Notes: generated from the letters alone by a model not told the origin. A stretch of DNA of 64,000 bases from Weeksella massiliensis (GCA_000751595.1 CCMH01000013.1:1-64000); one strand, 5' to 3'; positions 34,912-43,977 are shown, counted from the first letter of the stretch. A program made the numbers and translations.

Positions 34912-35838
34912 TTATAAGCCAACCTGCTTCAATTTATGCTCGTAAATCTGACTATACTTTTCCTTATACTCCTCCGTCAAAAAACTGTTCTTTATCCAAT
35001 CATGAACTTTGTTTGATTGTTTAGAAAAATCTAAATAGATATTATTCCGAACAATCTCCGAAAGGCCTAAACTCATGGCAAATTGGTCAAAATCAGAACG
35101 TTTTATCTTTCGTTTTCGTCCACCTAAAGTCAAAGCTAAATCCTCTTTATCATCTGGATAAATGAGGTTTACATTCAGCAAATCATAAGCAGGTGAAAAC
35201 AAAACACCTTTATCGGTATGCATTAACGAGAAGTTTTTCAGGTGCATATCGTTATTACCAGTTAAAAATGAAAACAAAACCAATCTAAAATATTTGATGG
35301 CATCCAATCCTGAGTTGGTTGCATATTGTTTGATGATTTTACCTACACGCTCGTAAGAACTTTTATATTTTTGTTCGGTGAGTAGTTCTGATAACTGACA
35401 TAAATCTTCAACGTGGATTTTCTTCCCTTTCGCTCGATCAAAACGTTTAGTAATATAAGCTAATTCTCCTGTAGAAGTTCGAATTAATGCGTGTTCAGCC
35501 GTTTCAATCTTAAATAACTTAGCCAAATGCATCGTCAGATCTTCGATTTCTGGCATAAAAGCAAAATCAGTAGACTGTGGTTTTAAGATATAATCGCCCC
35601 ATAAACCAACTAGTGTCAATCGTTTATTGCCTTTTTCACCGTTTAAGCTTAATGATATTTTGGGCTGCACACCCGTTAAAGCTAATCGTTCATTTACCGT
35701 AATTTGAGCTAACTGATTTAACTTTTCTTGATCTAATTCCAAAGCAGGAACTTGTGTTGTACCAAAAAATTTCTTGGAACAAGAAAGGTGATATTCACCT
35801 GTTTCAACATGCTGATAGCAGAATAGACAATTACTCAT
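34912..35838 (-). CDS. hipT: HipT-like Ser/Thr kinase toxin (HipA C-terminal kinase)
   Basis: A 308-residue HipA-family kinase lacking the N-terminal subdomain 1, which is encoded separately upstream. An N-terminal zinc-ribbon-like C4-x2-C7 and H17-x2-C20 is followed by the glycine-rich loop ALTGVQPK (53-60), an ILKP strand with the ATP-binding lysine, catalytic NNDMHLKN (D197, N202) and the metal-binding PAYD (D219). In HipA and HipT this loop carries autophosphorylated serines; here the positions read Ala and Thr. The likely target is an aminoacyl-tRNA synthetase, by family. It overlaps the hipS-like gene by 8 bases. Confidence 0.85.
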   Translation of the reverse strand: MSNCLFCYQHVETGEYHLSCSKKFFGTTQVPALELDQEKLNQLAQITVNERLALTGVQPKISLSLNGEKGNKRLTLVGLWGDYILKPQSTDFAFMPEIEDLTMHLAKLFKIETAEHALIRTSTGELAYITKRFDRAKGKKIHVEDLCQLSELLTEQKYKSSYERVGKIIKQYATNSGLDAIKYFRLVLFSFLTGNNDMHLKNFSLMHTDKGVLFSPAYDLLNVNLIYPDDKEDLALTLGGRKRKIKRSDFDQFAMSLGLSEIVRNNIYLDFSKQSNKVHDWIKNSFLTEEYKEKYSQIYEHKLKQVGL

Positions 35839-36163
35839 GATCTTCTTCTATTGGATAAACAGAAACCGCACCGATGGTATCTCTGCATAAATTGATTAAT
35901 AATTCGAAACGATCTCGTGGGTTTAGTTTCCAGTGTTTCTCGCCAATATCTAAAAGCCATCCCTCTGGAATTAAACCATCGAAAAATGGGAAAAGTACTT
36001 TACTTTGATAGGGTTGTTCTGAAATTGGTAAGGTTAAGCTAATTGCATTGGAATTAGGACTATTTAAATAGACCCTGTCATAATAAAAAGAATAACCATT
36101 ATCACCCTCGACTAAAAATCCAGCTAATTGATCTTGATAAAATATCTTTGCTTGACGTGCCAT
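35831..36163 (-). CDS. hipS: HipS-like antitoxin (free HipA N-terminal subdomain)
   Basis: A 110-residue protein matching only the HipA_N (couple_hipA) domain: FYQDQLAGFLVEG, SLTLPISEQPYQSKVLFPFF and DGLIPEGWLL. In the E. coli O127 HipBST system the free subdomain HipS neutralises the kinase, whereas in HipBA it is fused to the toxin. Gene order here (HTH, HipA_N, kinase) is the same as hipB-hipS-hipT. Its last base of frame touches the hipB stop and it overlaps the kinase start, so all three are translationally coupled. Confidence 0.8.
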   Translation of the reverse strand: MARQAKIFYQDQLAGFLVEGDNGYSFYYDRVYLNSPNSNAISLTLPISEQPYQSKVLFPFFDGLIPEGWLLDIGEKHWKLNPRDRFELLINLCRDTIGAVSVYPIEEDHE

Positions 36164-36366
36164 TATTCTCGGATTTTATCAATTACACCAACTTCTTTTC
36201 CAAACAATGCCAATACATCATTCACTTTATCTAAGCGGAGTGTTTTCTTCCCTTGTTCTAAATCACGCACAAAACGAAGTCCTACGCCAGCATTTAACGC
36301 TAAATCTTCTTGGGTGAGCTTTAGTTCTTTGCGTTTCTGTTTTACAAACAATCGTATTGTATTCAT
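36163..36366 (-). CDS. hipB: HipB-like HTH (Xre/Cro) regulator
   Basis: A 67-residue protein that is essentially one helix-turn-helix domain (KQKRKELKLTQEDLALNAG, then RFVRDLEQGKKTLR). It is the first gene of the toxin-antitoxin operon and probably represses it through the three palindromes upstream (36371-36469). Compared with E. coli HipB it lacks the C-terminal beta-strand extension. Confidence 0.88.
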   Translation of the reverse strand: MNTIRLFVKQKRKELKLTQEDLALNAGVGLRFVRDLEQGKKTLRLDKVNDVLALFGKEVGVIDKIRE

Positions 36367-36370
36367 ATAT

Positions 36371-36388
36371 TATACCTTATATGGTATA
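36371..36388. promoter_or_regulatory. hip operator O1
   Basis: TATACC, 6 bases, GGTATA: a perfect inverted repeat that ends 5 bases from the hipB ATG. It resembles the HipB operator style of inverted TATCC half-sites. Confidence 0.75.
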
Positions 36389-36411
36389 AATATAAATAAA
36401 AAGCACAAAAC

Positions 36412-36429
36412 AATACCACTTCGGGTATA
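36412..36429. promoter_or_regulatory. hip operator O2
   Basis: AATACC, 6 bases, GGTATA: one mismatch from O1, with its start 41 bases from the start of O1. Confidence 0.7.
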
Positions 36430-36451
36430 AATTTTAATAATCATTAATAAC

Positions 36452-36469
36452 TAGACCCAAACGGGTATA
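36452..36469. promoter_or_regulatory. hip operator O3
   Basis: TAGACC, 6 bases, GGTATA: one mismatch from O1, 40 bases further out. Three sites at about 40-bp spacing lie on one face of the helix. Confidence 0.7.
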
Positions 36470-36554
36470 GAATAATAATCATATACAATTCTTTACTTGA
36501 TCCAAAATTTAAAATATGAGATAACTTGGTCTATAGCTTAAAGCAAATTTTTCG

Positions 36555-36592
36555 ATCAAAAAAACCGAAACTTTCCTAAGAAAATTTCGGTT
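36555..36592 (-). terminator. Terminator of the beta-propeller lipoprotein gene
   Basis: AACCGAAA (36563-36570) pairs with TTTCGGTT (36585-36592). Read on the minus strand it is followed by a run of eight T. Confidence 0.75.
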
Positions 36593-36617
36593 AATCAGAA
36601 GTGGTTCTTGCTTTATC

Positions 36618-37673
36618 TTAATCGTTTTTATAGAAACCATTCGGAGCAATGCCCGTTTTGTATTCTTTGATGAAGTTTCCAGTTGCCGAATATTCTAACA
36701 CACGTCCATCAGAATTGAAGTCGGTCGCATCCGAAATATAAATTCGGTTATCACTTACCGTGAAACCGTACATCGCACCATATTCAGAACTCGATTCGTA
36801 GCTAAACAAAGGGGTTTGACTAAGTTTATTGTCTAATTTTTGTTTATAAACTTTGTTGGCTGAGGTATAATACAAGAAATCATCTTCGATTTTTAGATGT
36901 CCAACCGAGCTAACATCACTTGGTAAATCTTGGGATTGAATTTGATGATTGGCCAAATTCATTTTCAATAAACGCTTACCACTTGTAAGAATATAGAGCG
37001 AATTGTTTTCCTCTTCCCACGCGATAGGTGAATTATTTTCGCCCAATTCAATCTTATTTTCAAACTGATTATTTTGTGGATTGAGGACCATCACAGTGGT
37101 TCCTTCAGAAAAATAACCGTTCGATACATAGATCTTATTGTTTTCTTCTGTAATTAATTCGGTATAAGCATTGGCCATTATCTTTTGCGATTTTCCACTT
37201 GCCAAATCAATCACCGTCACAAAATCATCTTTCAGATTCCAAGCTCCTTGATTGGTAATATAGGCTTTCCCGTTATGAACCAAACCGTAACGTGGCGTGT
37301 CTAAATTTTCGTTATAGGTTTTGATGTATTTAAAGGTGTTTTTATCGACAACAGTAACCGAATTCGAATTCGATGAAATGATGTACGCGTAGTTTTTATC
37401 GAAAAACATCGACTGTAAATACGTACCAATTTCTGGGGAATTTGGATTTTCTTTTCGGAAAATATCAGTTTGAATCGTTCCGTTCTTCAAGAAACTAATC
37501 GATGAAGTAGAAGGTGAAGAATTTCCTTCGTTCAGAATGAAAAATCCGTTGGCATACGCACCAACTTCTTCGGGTTCGCTAATCATGTTGTCATCATCAT
37601 TGTTACAAGCCGTAAAAAGCAAAGCAACAGCTGCGAAAAGATAAGGATACGATTGTTTTTTTAGTTGTATCAT
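36618..37673 (-). CDS. YncE/DUF5074-like beta-propeller lipoprotein (BtuG-like)
   Basis: A 351-residue exported lipoprotein: signal peptide and lipobox LLFTAC followed by NNDDDN, an acidic stretch resembling the lipoprotein surface-export signal of Bacteroidota. The mature part has repeated propeller-blade motifs (SNSNSVTVVDKNTFKYIKTY, DDFVTVIDLASGKSQKI, STTVMVLNPQNN-like). It lies 3 bases downstream of a BtuB-like receptor. In Bacteroides, BtuG is a surface propeller that captures vitamin B12 for BtuB; the same pairing suggests cobalamin or a similar ligand (inference). No B12 riboswitch is seen upstream. Confidence 0.75.
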   Translation of the reverse strand: MIQLKKQSYPYLFAAVALLFTACNNDDDNMISEPEEVGAYANGFFILNEGNSSPSTSSISFLKNGTIQTDIFRKENPNSPEIGTYLQSMFFDKNYAYIISSNSNSVTVVDKNTFKYIKTYNENLDTPRYGLVHNGKAYITNQGAWNLKDDFVTVIDLASGKSQKIMANAYTELITEENNKIYVSNGYFSEGTTVMVLNPQNNQFENKIELGENNSPIAWEEENNSLYILTSGKRLLKMNLANHQIQSQDLPSDVSSVGHLKIEDDFLYYTSANKVYKQKLDNKLSQTPLFSYESSSEYGAMYGFTVSDNRIYISDATDFNSDGRVLEYSATGNFIKEYKTGIAPNGFYKND

Positions 37674-37676
37674 GGG

Positions 37677-39500
37677 TTAAAATTTAATATTCATTTGTAT
37701 ATAATAATTGCGGCCTGGCATCGAGTAATCTTCAACAACTTCATAGCGTTGATCGAAAATATTTTTACTGCCTATACTTAGCTGAAAGTGATTCTTCCTA
37801 CCAAAATATTTTGTCAGTTGCACATTCGATAACCAATAACCGTCTAACTGATAACGCAAATCATTGTCACTTCGTGTATGCACCTTCCCGATAGATTGCA
37901 AAAAATAGTTTATTCCCCACTGATTATAGCGGTAGGCAACCGAAAAATTGGCTTTGTGTTGCGGAGAATAGGTAAGGAGTTTTTTCAGCTGAACGTCTTC
38001 CGTATGGTTATAAGCGTACATTGCTTGCGTACTCAATTGTTGTTTTTTCCAAGTTTTGTTCCACTTTGCTAACACTTCAGCACCATAAATTTCTACCTTT
38101 CCCACATTCATCGGTCGCCAATCTGCTCCTTGCGGAACCCAACGAATCATGTCCTTCATGTTGTTATAATACGCATTCAGGGTAAACACAAAACCGTTCC
38201 AATGCCAATCATTTCCGATTTCTATTTGGTAAGAAGTTTCGGGTTGTAAGTTTTTATTACCGCTTTTCTCCCAATACAAATCATTGAAAGTCGGAATCCG
38301 ATAATTCTTAGACGCATTCAATCGAACCGAATATACATCGCTCACTTGCCATTGCGCACCCAAAGAATAGAGCAGCGGATTGTCGTATTCTTCGGTATAA
38401 TCTTGGCGTACGCTCACCGAGTAATTCAGCGAAGGTAAAAGTTGCTGTTTCCACCACAGACTTGCCCCGTACAATTGTCGATGAACTTTTTGTATCGCAT
38501 CGCCCGAAGCGGTTTGAGCAGCAAAGTCGAGCAAAACATTGAGAGATGATTTTTTATTGATTTGATACAATATATCGTATTTCGCCACCCATTGTTCCGA
38601 TTCGCCTGTTGTATAATTATTTTGAGCACTATTCGGATAGAAACGATAGTTCTCACTAACATACGCCAATTTGGTATTGCTTTGCCAAGCACCTTTTTTC
38701 CAATTCCATTCGAGAAGACTTCTGGTATTGAAATCGTGGTATTTGGTTTTGGTTTGTGTCGGAATGATGAGCGAAAAATGTCTTCCTACATCAGTCAAAG
38801 AAGCCATAAATTTCAAGGTATGATACGGATTGATCCGATGCGCACCAGCAAAATCATAAGCATTGCTGTAATGTTGTCCATTGCTGTTTTTTCCACGTCC
38901 CTTGGGCAAATCGAAATCATTCTCGCTCTGGGCATGACGAACCGCTAATTGCAAGGCTAAATTTTGGGTAGAATAATTGCTTTTTACTTGAGCCGATAAT
39001 TGATTAAAACTTCCATAAGACAACAACGCCAAATTCTCGAAACGCGGTTGGAAACGAAATTGATGATTGAGCTGTATGCTTCCGCCAATGGCAGATGAAC
39101 CGTATGCGACACTTCCACCGCCAGCTGTAATGCGAACTTCATCGCTACCGTTAAGCGACAAAACATTGAAATCCGTTTGCCCCAACAGCAATGAATTGAT
39201 ATTGATGCCGTTCCAGATGACAGCCGTTTGCTGTGCATTGGTTCCTCGAAAAGAAGGCGAACTGACCATGCCAGCGCCACTTTCTTTGAAATACAACAAA
39301 CTTTCTTGGTTGAGCAATTCGGTACTCGAACCGCGATAGTTTTTCAGAATAGAATCGTTGAGTGTTTGGATAGTTTTTGTGTTTTGATACCGTAGCTGAT
39401 TCAGGTCAGATAGCTGAACACCTTCCAACGAAATAGTATCTTGTTGCGCCCAGAGATTATAAGAAATCATAAGAGCAAAAAATAGAAAATAGTTGCGCAT
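37677..39500 (-). CDS. TonB-dependent outer-membrane receptor, BtuB-like
   Basis: A 607-residue outer-membrane protein with a signal peptide (NLWAQ, then QDTIS). The plug domain is at about 45-140 (SSTELLNQESLLYFKESG, FRGTNAQQTAVIWNGI and GSSAIGGSIQL). A 22-strand barrel with alternating aromatic strands ends in the terminal YIQMNIKF. The size is small, as in BtuB, and there is no CarboxypepD_reg domain as in SusC. It is co-transcribed with the propeller lipoprotein gene. The ligand is inferred from that partner only. Confidence 0.85.
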   Translation of the reverse strand: MRNYFLFFALMISYNLWAQQDTISLEGVQLSDLNQLRYQNTKTIQTLNDSILKNYRGSSTELLNQESLLYFKESGAGMVSSPSFRGTNAQQTAVIWNGININSLLLGQTDFNVLSLNGSDEVRITAGGGSVAYGSSAIGGSIQLNHQFRFQPRFENLALLSYGSFNQLSAQVKSNYSTQNLALQLAVRHAQSENDFDLPKGRGKNSNGQHYSNAYDFAGAHRINPYHTLKFMASLTDVGRHFSLIIPTQTKTKYHDFNTRSLLEWNWKKGAWQSNTKLAYVSENYRFYPNSAQNNYTTGESEQWVAKYDILYQINKKSSLNVLLDFAAQTASGDAIQKVHRQLYGASLWWKQQLLPSLNYSVSVRQDYTEEYDNPLLYSLGAQWQVSDVYSVRLNASKNYRIPTFNDLYWEKSGNKNLQPETSYQIEIGNDWHWNGFVFTLNAYYNNMKDMIRWVPQGADWRPMNVGKVEIYGAEVLAKWNKTWKKQQLSTQAMYAYNHTEDVQLKKLLTYSPQHKANFSVAYRYNQWGINYFLQSIGKVHTRSDNDLRYQLDGYWLSNVQLTKYFGRKNHFQLSIGSKNIFDQRYEVVEDYSMPGRNYYIQMNIKF

Positions 39501-39521
39501 GATGGTTGCCTTTTTGTATCT

Positions 39522-39528
39522 ATCCTAC
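39522..39528 (-). repeat. Minus-strand copy of the GGTAGGA core
   Basis: The minus strand reads TTTCGGTAGGAT here, 12 of the 13 bases of the repeated plus-strand word, in the gap between the btuB-like gene and the E1 beta gene. Confidence 0.55.
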
Positions 39529-39668
39529 CGAAATTCTTTAAAATTATTATTCTCAAAGGACAAGGTAAAAGTAGGTTTTGGTAGGAAAAAAACTCGAAAG
39601 GAAAAGCAAAAATACTTCTTTTTTCAGAATGCCTACGAAGAAACTGAACAAAACAAAGCAAAATTGCT

Positions 39669-39676
39669 TACATTTG
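39669..39676 (+). promoter_or_regulatory. -7 box for the E1 beta gene
   Basis: TACATTTG, an exact TAnnTTTG, 28 bases ahead of the ATG at 39705. The -33 element is unclear. Confidence 0.5.
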
Positions 39677-39704
39677 TCATTGGAAAAAATAAGTAACAAA
39701 TCAG

Positions 39705-40682
39705 ATGGCAATAAAAACATTTAGAGAAGTTATCGCCGAAGCGATGAGCGAAGAGATGAGACGCGATGCTTCCGTATATTTGATGGGTGAAGAAGTAGCC
39801 GAATACAACGGTGCTTACAAAGCTTCGAAAGGTATGTTGGATGAGTTCGGACCAGAAAGAGTTTGGGATACCCCAATTTCTGAAGGGGGATTTAGCGGAA
39901 TCGGTGTTGGATCGACCCTTACCGGTTTACGACCGATCATCGAATTCATGACATTCAACTTTTCATTGGTAGCCATTGATCAAATCATAAACAACGCAGC
40001 CAAAATTTATCAGATGTCAGGAGGACAATTCAACTGTCCGATCGTTTTCCGTGGACCTACCGCTTCAGCTGGTCAGTTAGGAGCAACCCACTCACAAGCG
40101 TTCGATAGCTGGTATGCGAATGTTCCGGGACTGAAAGTTGTTGTACCTTCTAACCCGTACGATGCTAAAGGTTTATTGAAAACCGCCATCCGCGACAATG
40201 ATCCAGTAATTTTTATGGAGTCTGAGCAGATGTACGGTGATAAAATGGAAATCCCAGAAGAAGAATATTTAATTCCGATCGGGAAAGCCGATATCAAACG
40301 AGAAGGAAAAGATGTAACCATCGTTTCATACGGAAAGATAATCAAGCAAGCTTATGCTGCTGCCGACGAATTAGCAAAAGAAGGAATCGAAGTAGAGATC
40401 ATCGATTTGCGTACAGTTCGTCCTTTGGATTATGAAACAATTTTCCAATCGGTAAAGAAAACCAATCGTTTGGTGATCTTAGAAGAAGCATGGCCTTTTG
40501 CCAATGTTGCTTCAGAAATTACCTATATGGTTCAGCAAAAAGCATTCGATTATCTAGATGCACCAATTATCCGTATCAATACCAAAGATACCTCGGCACC
40601 GTATGCACCGAATCTTTTCGAGCAATGGTTCCCACAAGTAAAAGAAGTGGTGGATGCCGTGAAAACCGTGATGTATAAATAA
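39705..40682 (+). CDS. pdhB: Pyruvate dehydrogenase E1 component, beta subunit
   Basis: A 325-residue thiamine-diphosphate enzyme subunit that, with an alpha subunit, decarboxylates pyruvate (or branched-chain 2-oxo acids) and acetylates the E2 lipoyl domain. Family motifs are MGEEVAEYNGAYKAS, DTPISEGGFSGIGVG with the conserved TPD-like glutamate, FRGPTASAGQLGATHSQ split by the Gly-Gly turn, and VIDLRT-like DLRTVRPLD. The alpha and E2 genes are not adjacent, common in flavobacteria where the beta gene stands alone. PDH is favoured over the branched-chain complex, not proven. Confidence 0.9.
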   Translation: MAIKTFREVIAEAMSEEMRRDASVYLMGEEVAEYNGAYKASKGMLDEFGPERVWDTPISEGGFSGIGVGSTLTGLRPIIEFMTFNFSLVAIDQIINNAAKIYQMSGGQFNCPIVFRGPTASAGQLGATHSQAFDSWYANVPGLKVVVPSNPYDAKGLLKTAIRDNDPVIFMESEQMYGDKMEIPEEEYLIPIGKADIKREGKDVTIVSYGKIIKQAYAAADELAKEGIEVEIIDLRTVRPLDYETIFQSVKKTNRLVILEEAWPFANVASEITYMVQQKAFDYLDAPIIRINTKDTSAPYAPNLFEQWFPQVKEVVDAVKTVMYK

Positions 40683-40834
40683 ATCTCAATAGCATTGGGT
40701 AGAAGTTCTAACAGCTTTCGGTAGGAGGCTATGCAAGACTTTATAAGAATAAAGACGCATAAACCTTTCGGAATCAAGAATTATCCAACTCCCAAAAATG
40801 TAAATAGAGATAAAAATCATATCCATAACCTACG

Positions 40835-40859
40835 AGTCTAGCATACAATTTGCTAGACT
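40835..40859 (+). terminator. Hairpin downstream of the E1 beta gene
   Basis: AGTCTAGCA (40835-40843) pairs with TGCTAGACT (40851-40859). No T run follows, so it may be a weak terminator or an mRNA end structure ahead of the DUF5686 gene. Confidence 0.4.
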
Positions 40860-40874
40860 TCGTTATTTATACCT

Positions 40875-43424
40875 ATGAAGAAATTATTTGTAATTCAATT
40901 ATTTTTGAGCATGTGGTTCTTACAGGCACAAGTAAAAATTCAGGGAACGATTTACGATTCCCTCAATCAACAGCCAGTAGCCTATGCAGATGTATCTTTA
41001 CCCGAACTAAAATTGGTAACGACCACCAATACCGATGGAACTTTCTATATCGAATCGAAAACCGATGCCAACTATTTGGTGGTGAGTAAATACGGATACC
41101 TAGACCGAAAAGTTACCCTAGAAAATAAAATCAATTACAATTTTCAGTTGTTTCTACAACCCGATGAAGAAGAAGATGATAGTTGGATGACCGACGATTC
41201 GGGCGCGATAGAATTGCAAGGAGCCGTCATTACCAAAAAGAAACAACGCCTCAAGAAAAAAGAAAATCCTGCCTATGCAATTTTACGCAAGGTGTGGGAA
41301 AAGAACCGAAACAATGGATTAGAAACGGTTCCACAATACGACTACAAAGAATACGAAAAACTACAATTCGATCTTAGTAACATCGACAGTACCTTCATGA
41401 AGCGAAAAATCTTCCGCAATATGGAGTTTGTTTTCGAGCGAATGGATACCTCGGCCATCAACGGGAAAACCTATTTGCCAGCCTTCCTCAACGAATCTAT
41501 CTACCGTGTTTCGGGAACCAATACTCCCAACAAAACCCAAAGAAAAGAATTGTTAGGAAACAAAACTTCGGGTTTTGATAACAATGAGGTGGTTGCCCAA
41601 ACGGTGAAAAATCTCTTTCGAGAAATCAATATTTACGATAATCGACTCAACTTTTTAGATATCAATTTTGTGAGTCCAATTGCCAGAGATGGTTTTGCAA
41701 CCTACGAATACGAGTTGCGCGATACCTTGGATATTGATGGTGAGATGAGTTATCGAATCAAATATTATCCGCGTCGATTAGGCGAATATACCTTCAAAGG
41801 AGATATTTATATCAGTACAGAACATTTTGCGGTGAAAGAAATCGTGATGGAAAGTACCAAAGATATGAATGTGAATTTCGTACGGAATATCTTTTTAGAC
41901 CTACAATATGAAATCGAAAGTGATGAGGTGTATTATCCGTTGCGCTATTATTCGATGATGGACATGACCTTGCTCAACAAAAAAGAAAACAGCAAAGGAT
42001 TGTTTGCCCATCGTACAGTCGATTATTATCAGTACGATTTCAAGACAAGACATCCACAAGCGTTTTACGAAGAAAAATTAGACCCATCTAAATCGGTTAT
42101 CAATCAGCAAAGCGATGAGTTTTGGGCAACGAACCGACCGAGTGAACTCACCGAAGAAGAAAAAGGAGTGTATCAAACCTTAGAAGAACTCAACAAAGTA
42201 CCAAAGTTCAAACGCATTGTGAAAGGAGTAGAAACTTTAGGGTCGGGTTATTACAACGTCTTCAATTCAATCGATATCGGTGATTTGTATTCGACTTTCG
42301 GCTACAATAAAATAGAAGGTTTCCGATTGCGAGCCGGTGCAAGAACCTATTTTTCTCAGAACGATATGTGGCGTGTGGCAGGTTATACTGCTTACGGATT
42401 CAAAGATGAGAAATTCAAATACGGTGTAGAGGCCCGCTATATGTTCAATCAATACAATCGTTTTCAGATTGGGATGGGGACCAAACGAGATGTAGAACAA
42501 TTGGGTTCTCAGCTCACAGCTTCAGACGGAATCATGACGCGTAGCTTTGCTTCTTCGTCGATTCTTTCGCAAGGAGGCAACAATGCTTTTCTCAGTAACC
42601 ATAATATTAGCAATGTATATCTTTCGATCGAACCATGGAAAAATGTAGTCCTTCGGATCGATGGTAATTATCAACGCATCAAATCTGCCAATACAGAAGA
42701 GTTTAAAATCAATTACTTACAAAACAACCAAGAGCATTCTACCCTCACCAATTCGAGTGTAAGTTTCTCGGTTATTGCTCGTCCAAAGGCCAAATATGCA
42801 CAGTGGGGAATCGATCGGTACGAGGTCAGCACCTTGGCGCCGACCATTCTGTTGCGCTATACAAGAGGATTGAAAGGGGTGATGGATTCTGATTTTGCTT
42901 ACGATAAACTACAGTTCCGATACAATCAGCCAATTTTGGTAGGATCATTCGGAAAGTCGTGGATCACGGTAGAAGCCGGTAAAACTTTTCAGGCAGTCCC
43001 TTTGAGTTTGCTTAGTGCATTGCCCGGAAACGAAAGTTATGGATCGGTACAAGGAACCTTTTCTCAGTTAGATTATTACGAATTTGTCACCGATGAATAT
43101 GCTTCTTTGCAATGGGAACACCATTTCAATGGGTGGATTTTTAATAAAATTCCATTACTCAAAAAACTAAAATTACGCGAAGTTGGTTTCTTACGTGCCG
43201 CAACCGGAAATATTTCTCAAGCAACCAAAGACCTCAACCGCTCGACGATCAACTATATTGCACCCGATGAACAAATCTATTTCGAATATGGGTTTGGAAT
43301 AGAAAATATCGGAATCGGAAATATTCGTCCGTTACGAATTGATTTTAATTGGCGAGGAAATTATAATAATTTGCCAGATGTTCGTAAATTTGGCATCACT
43401 ATCGGAACGCAATGGACGTTTTAG
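40875..43424 (+). CDS. DUF5686 outer-membrane protein with CarboxypepD_reg-like domain
   Basis: An 849-residue exported protein. A signal peptide (MWFLQA, cleaved before QVKIQG) is followed by a carboxypeptidase-regulatory-like beta-sandwich at about 20-95 (GTIYDSLNQQPVAYADVSL, DGTFYIES, VSKYGYLDRKV). A lysine-rich linker and a large DUF5686 region of repeated amphipathic strands ending in TIGTQWTF follow, consistent with an outer-membrane beta-barrel. Function unknown; the family is restricted to Bacteroidota. Confidence 0.87.
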   Translation: MKKLFVIQLFLSMWFLQAQVKIQGTIYDSLNQQPVAYADVSLPELKLVTTTNTDGTFYIESKTDANYLVVSKYGYLDRKVTLENKINYNFQLFLQPDEEEDDSWMTDDSGAIELQGAVITKKKQRLKKKENPAYAILRKVWEKNRNNGLETVPQYDYKEYEKLQFDLSNIDSTFMKRKIFRNMEFVFERMDTSAINGKTYLPAFLNESIYRVSGTNTPNKTQRKELLGNKTSGFDNNEVVAQTVKNLFREINIYDNRLNFLDINFVSPIARDGFATYEYELRDTLDIDGEMSYRIKYYPRRLGEYTFKGDIYISTEHFAVKEIVMESTKDMNVNFVRNIFLDLQYEIESDEVYYPLRYYSMMDMTLLNKKENSKGLFAHRTVDYYQYDFKTRHPQAFYEEKLDPSKSVINQQSDEFWATNRPSELTEEEKGVYQTLEELNKVPKFKRIVKGVETLGSGYYNVFNSIDIGDLYSTFGYNKIEGFRLRAGARTYFSQNDMWRVAGYTAYGFKDEKFKYGVEARYMFNQYNRFQIGMGTKRDVEQLGSQLTASDGIMTRSFASSSILSQGGNNAFLSNHNISNVYLSIEPWKNVVLRIDGNYQRIKSANTEEFKINYLQNNQEHSTLTNSSVSFSVIARPKAKYAQWGIDRYEVSTLAPTILLRYTRGLKGVMDSDFAYDKLQFRYNQPILVGSFGKSWITVEAGKTFQAVPLSLLSALPGNESYGSVQGTFSQLDYYEFVTDEYASLQWEHHFNGWIFNKIPLLKKLKLREVGFLRAATGNISQATKDLNRSTINYIAPDEQIYFEYGFGIENIGIGNIRPLRIDFNWRGNYNNLPDVRKFGITIGTQWTF

Positions 43425-43470
43425 GTAGGAAAAAAACGAAATTAATCATAGAATTTTAAAAATAGATCAA

Positions 43471-43956
43471 ATGACATTTGACGCAATCATCGAAATCCCA
43501 CGCGGATCTCGCAACAAATACGAAATGGACCACGAAACAGGAATGATCCGTTTTGATCGTGTATTGTATTCACCAATGTTTTACCCTGCAGATTACGGTT
43601 TTGTACCCGATACCTTAGGTTTAGACGGTGATCCTTTAGATGTATTGGTATTCTTAACAGAACCTACATTCCCAGGGTGTCTTATCGAAGTGAAACCAAT
43701 CGGAGTATTGAACATGTCGGATGACAAAGGACGCGACGAGAAAATTATTTGTGTGCCGGTAGCAGACCCAACATGGAATCAGTTAGAAAACATCGAAGAT
43801 ATGAATTCGCACACGCTAAAAGCAGTAGAACATTTCTTCAAAACATATAAAGATTTAGAAAATAAAACTTGTGTAGTAGAAGGATACGGTGATAAAGCGC
43901 AAGCTTTGCAAATCATCCAAGAAGCGTACGATCGTTTCGTTCCAACACATTCATAA
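43471..43956 (+). CDS. ppa: Inorganic pyrophosphatase
   Basis: A soluble family I pyrophosphatase of 161 residues that hydrolyses PPi to drive biosynthesis. Active-site signatures are KYEMDHETGMIRFDRV, MFYPADYGFVPDT and the metal-binding DGDPLDVLV, with a C-terminal HFFKTYKDLE stretch like the E. coli enzyme. It has its own terminator. Confidence 0.96.
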   Translation: MTFDAIIEIPRGSRNKYEMDHETGMIRFDRVLYSPMFYPADYGFVPDTLGLDGDPLDVLVFLTEPTFPGCLIEVKPIGVLNMSDDKGRDEKIICVPVADPTWNQLENIEDMNSHTLKAVEHFFKTYKDLENKTCVVEGYGDKAQALQIIQEAYDRFVPTHS

Positions 43957-43977
43957 GGAAATCGTAATTAATCATTA

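Noticed and set aside
38562-38948. 128-residue plus-strand ORF opposite the TonB receptor
   Set aside because: Antisense to a clear receptor gene, no domain and no promoter; a shadow frame.
39501-39704. Cobalamin riboswitch upstream of the BtuB-like gene
   Set aside because: No B12-box-like GCCACTG element seen on the minus strand; a covariance-model search would settle it.
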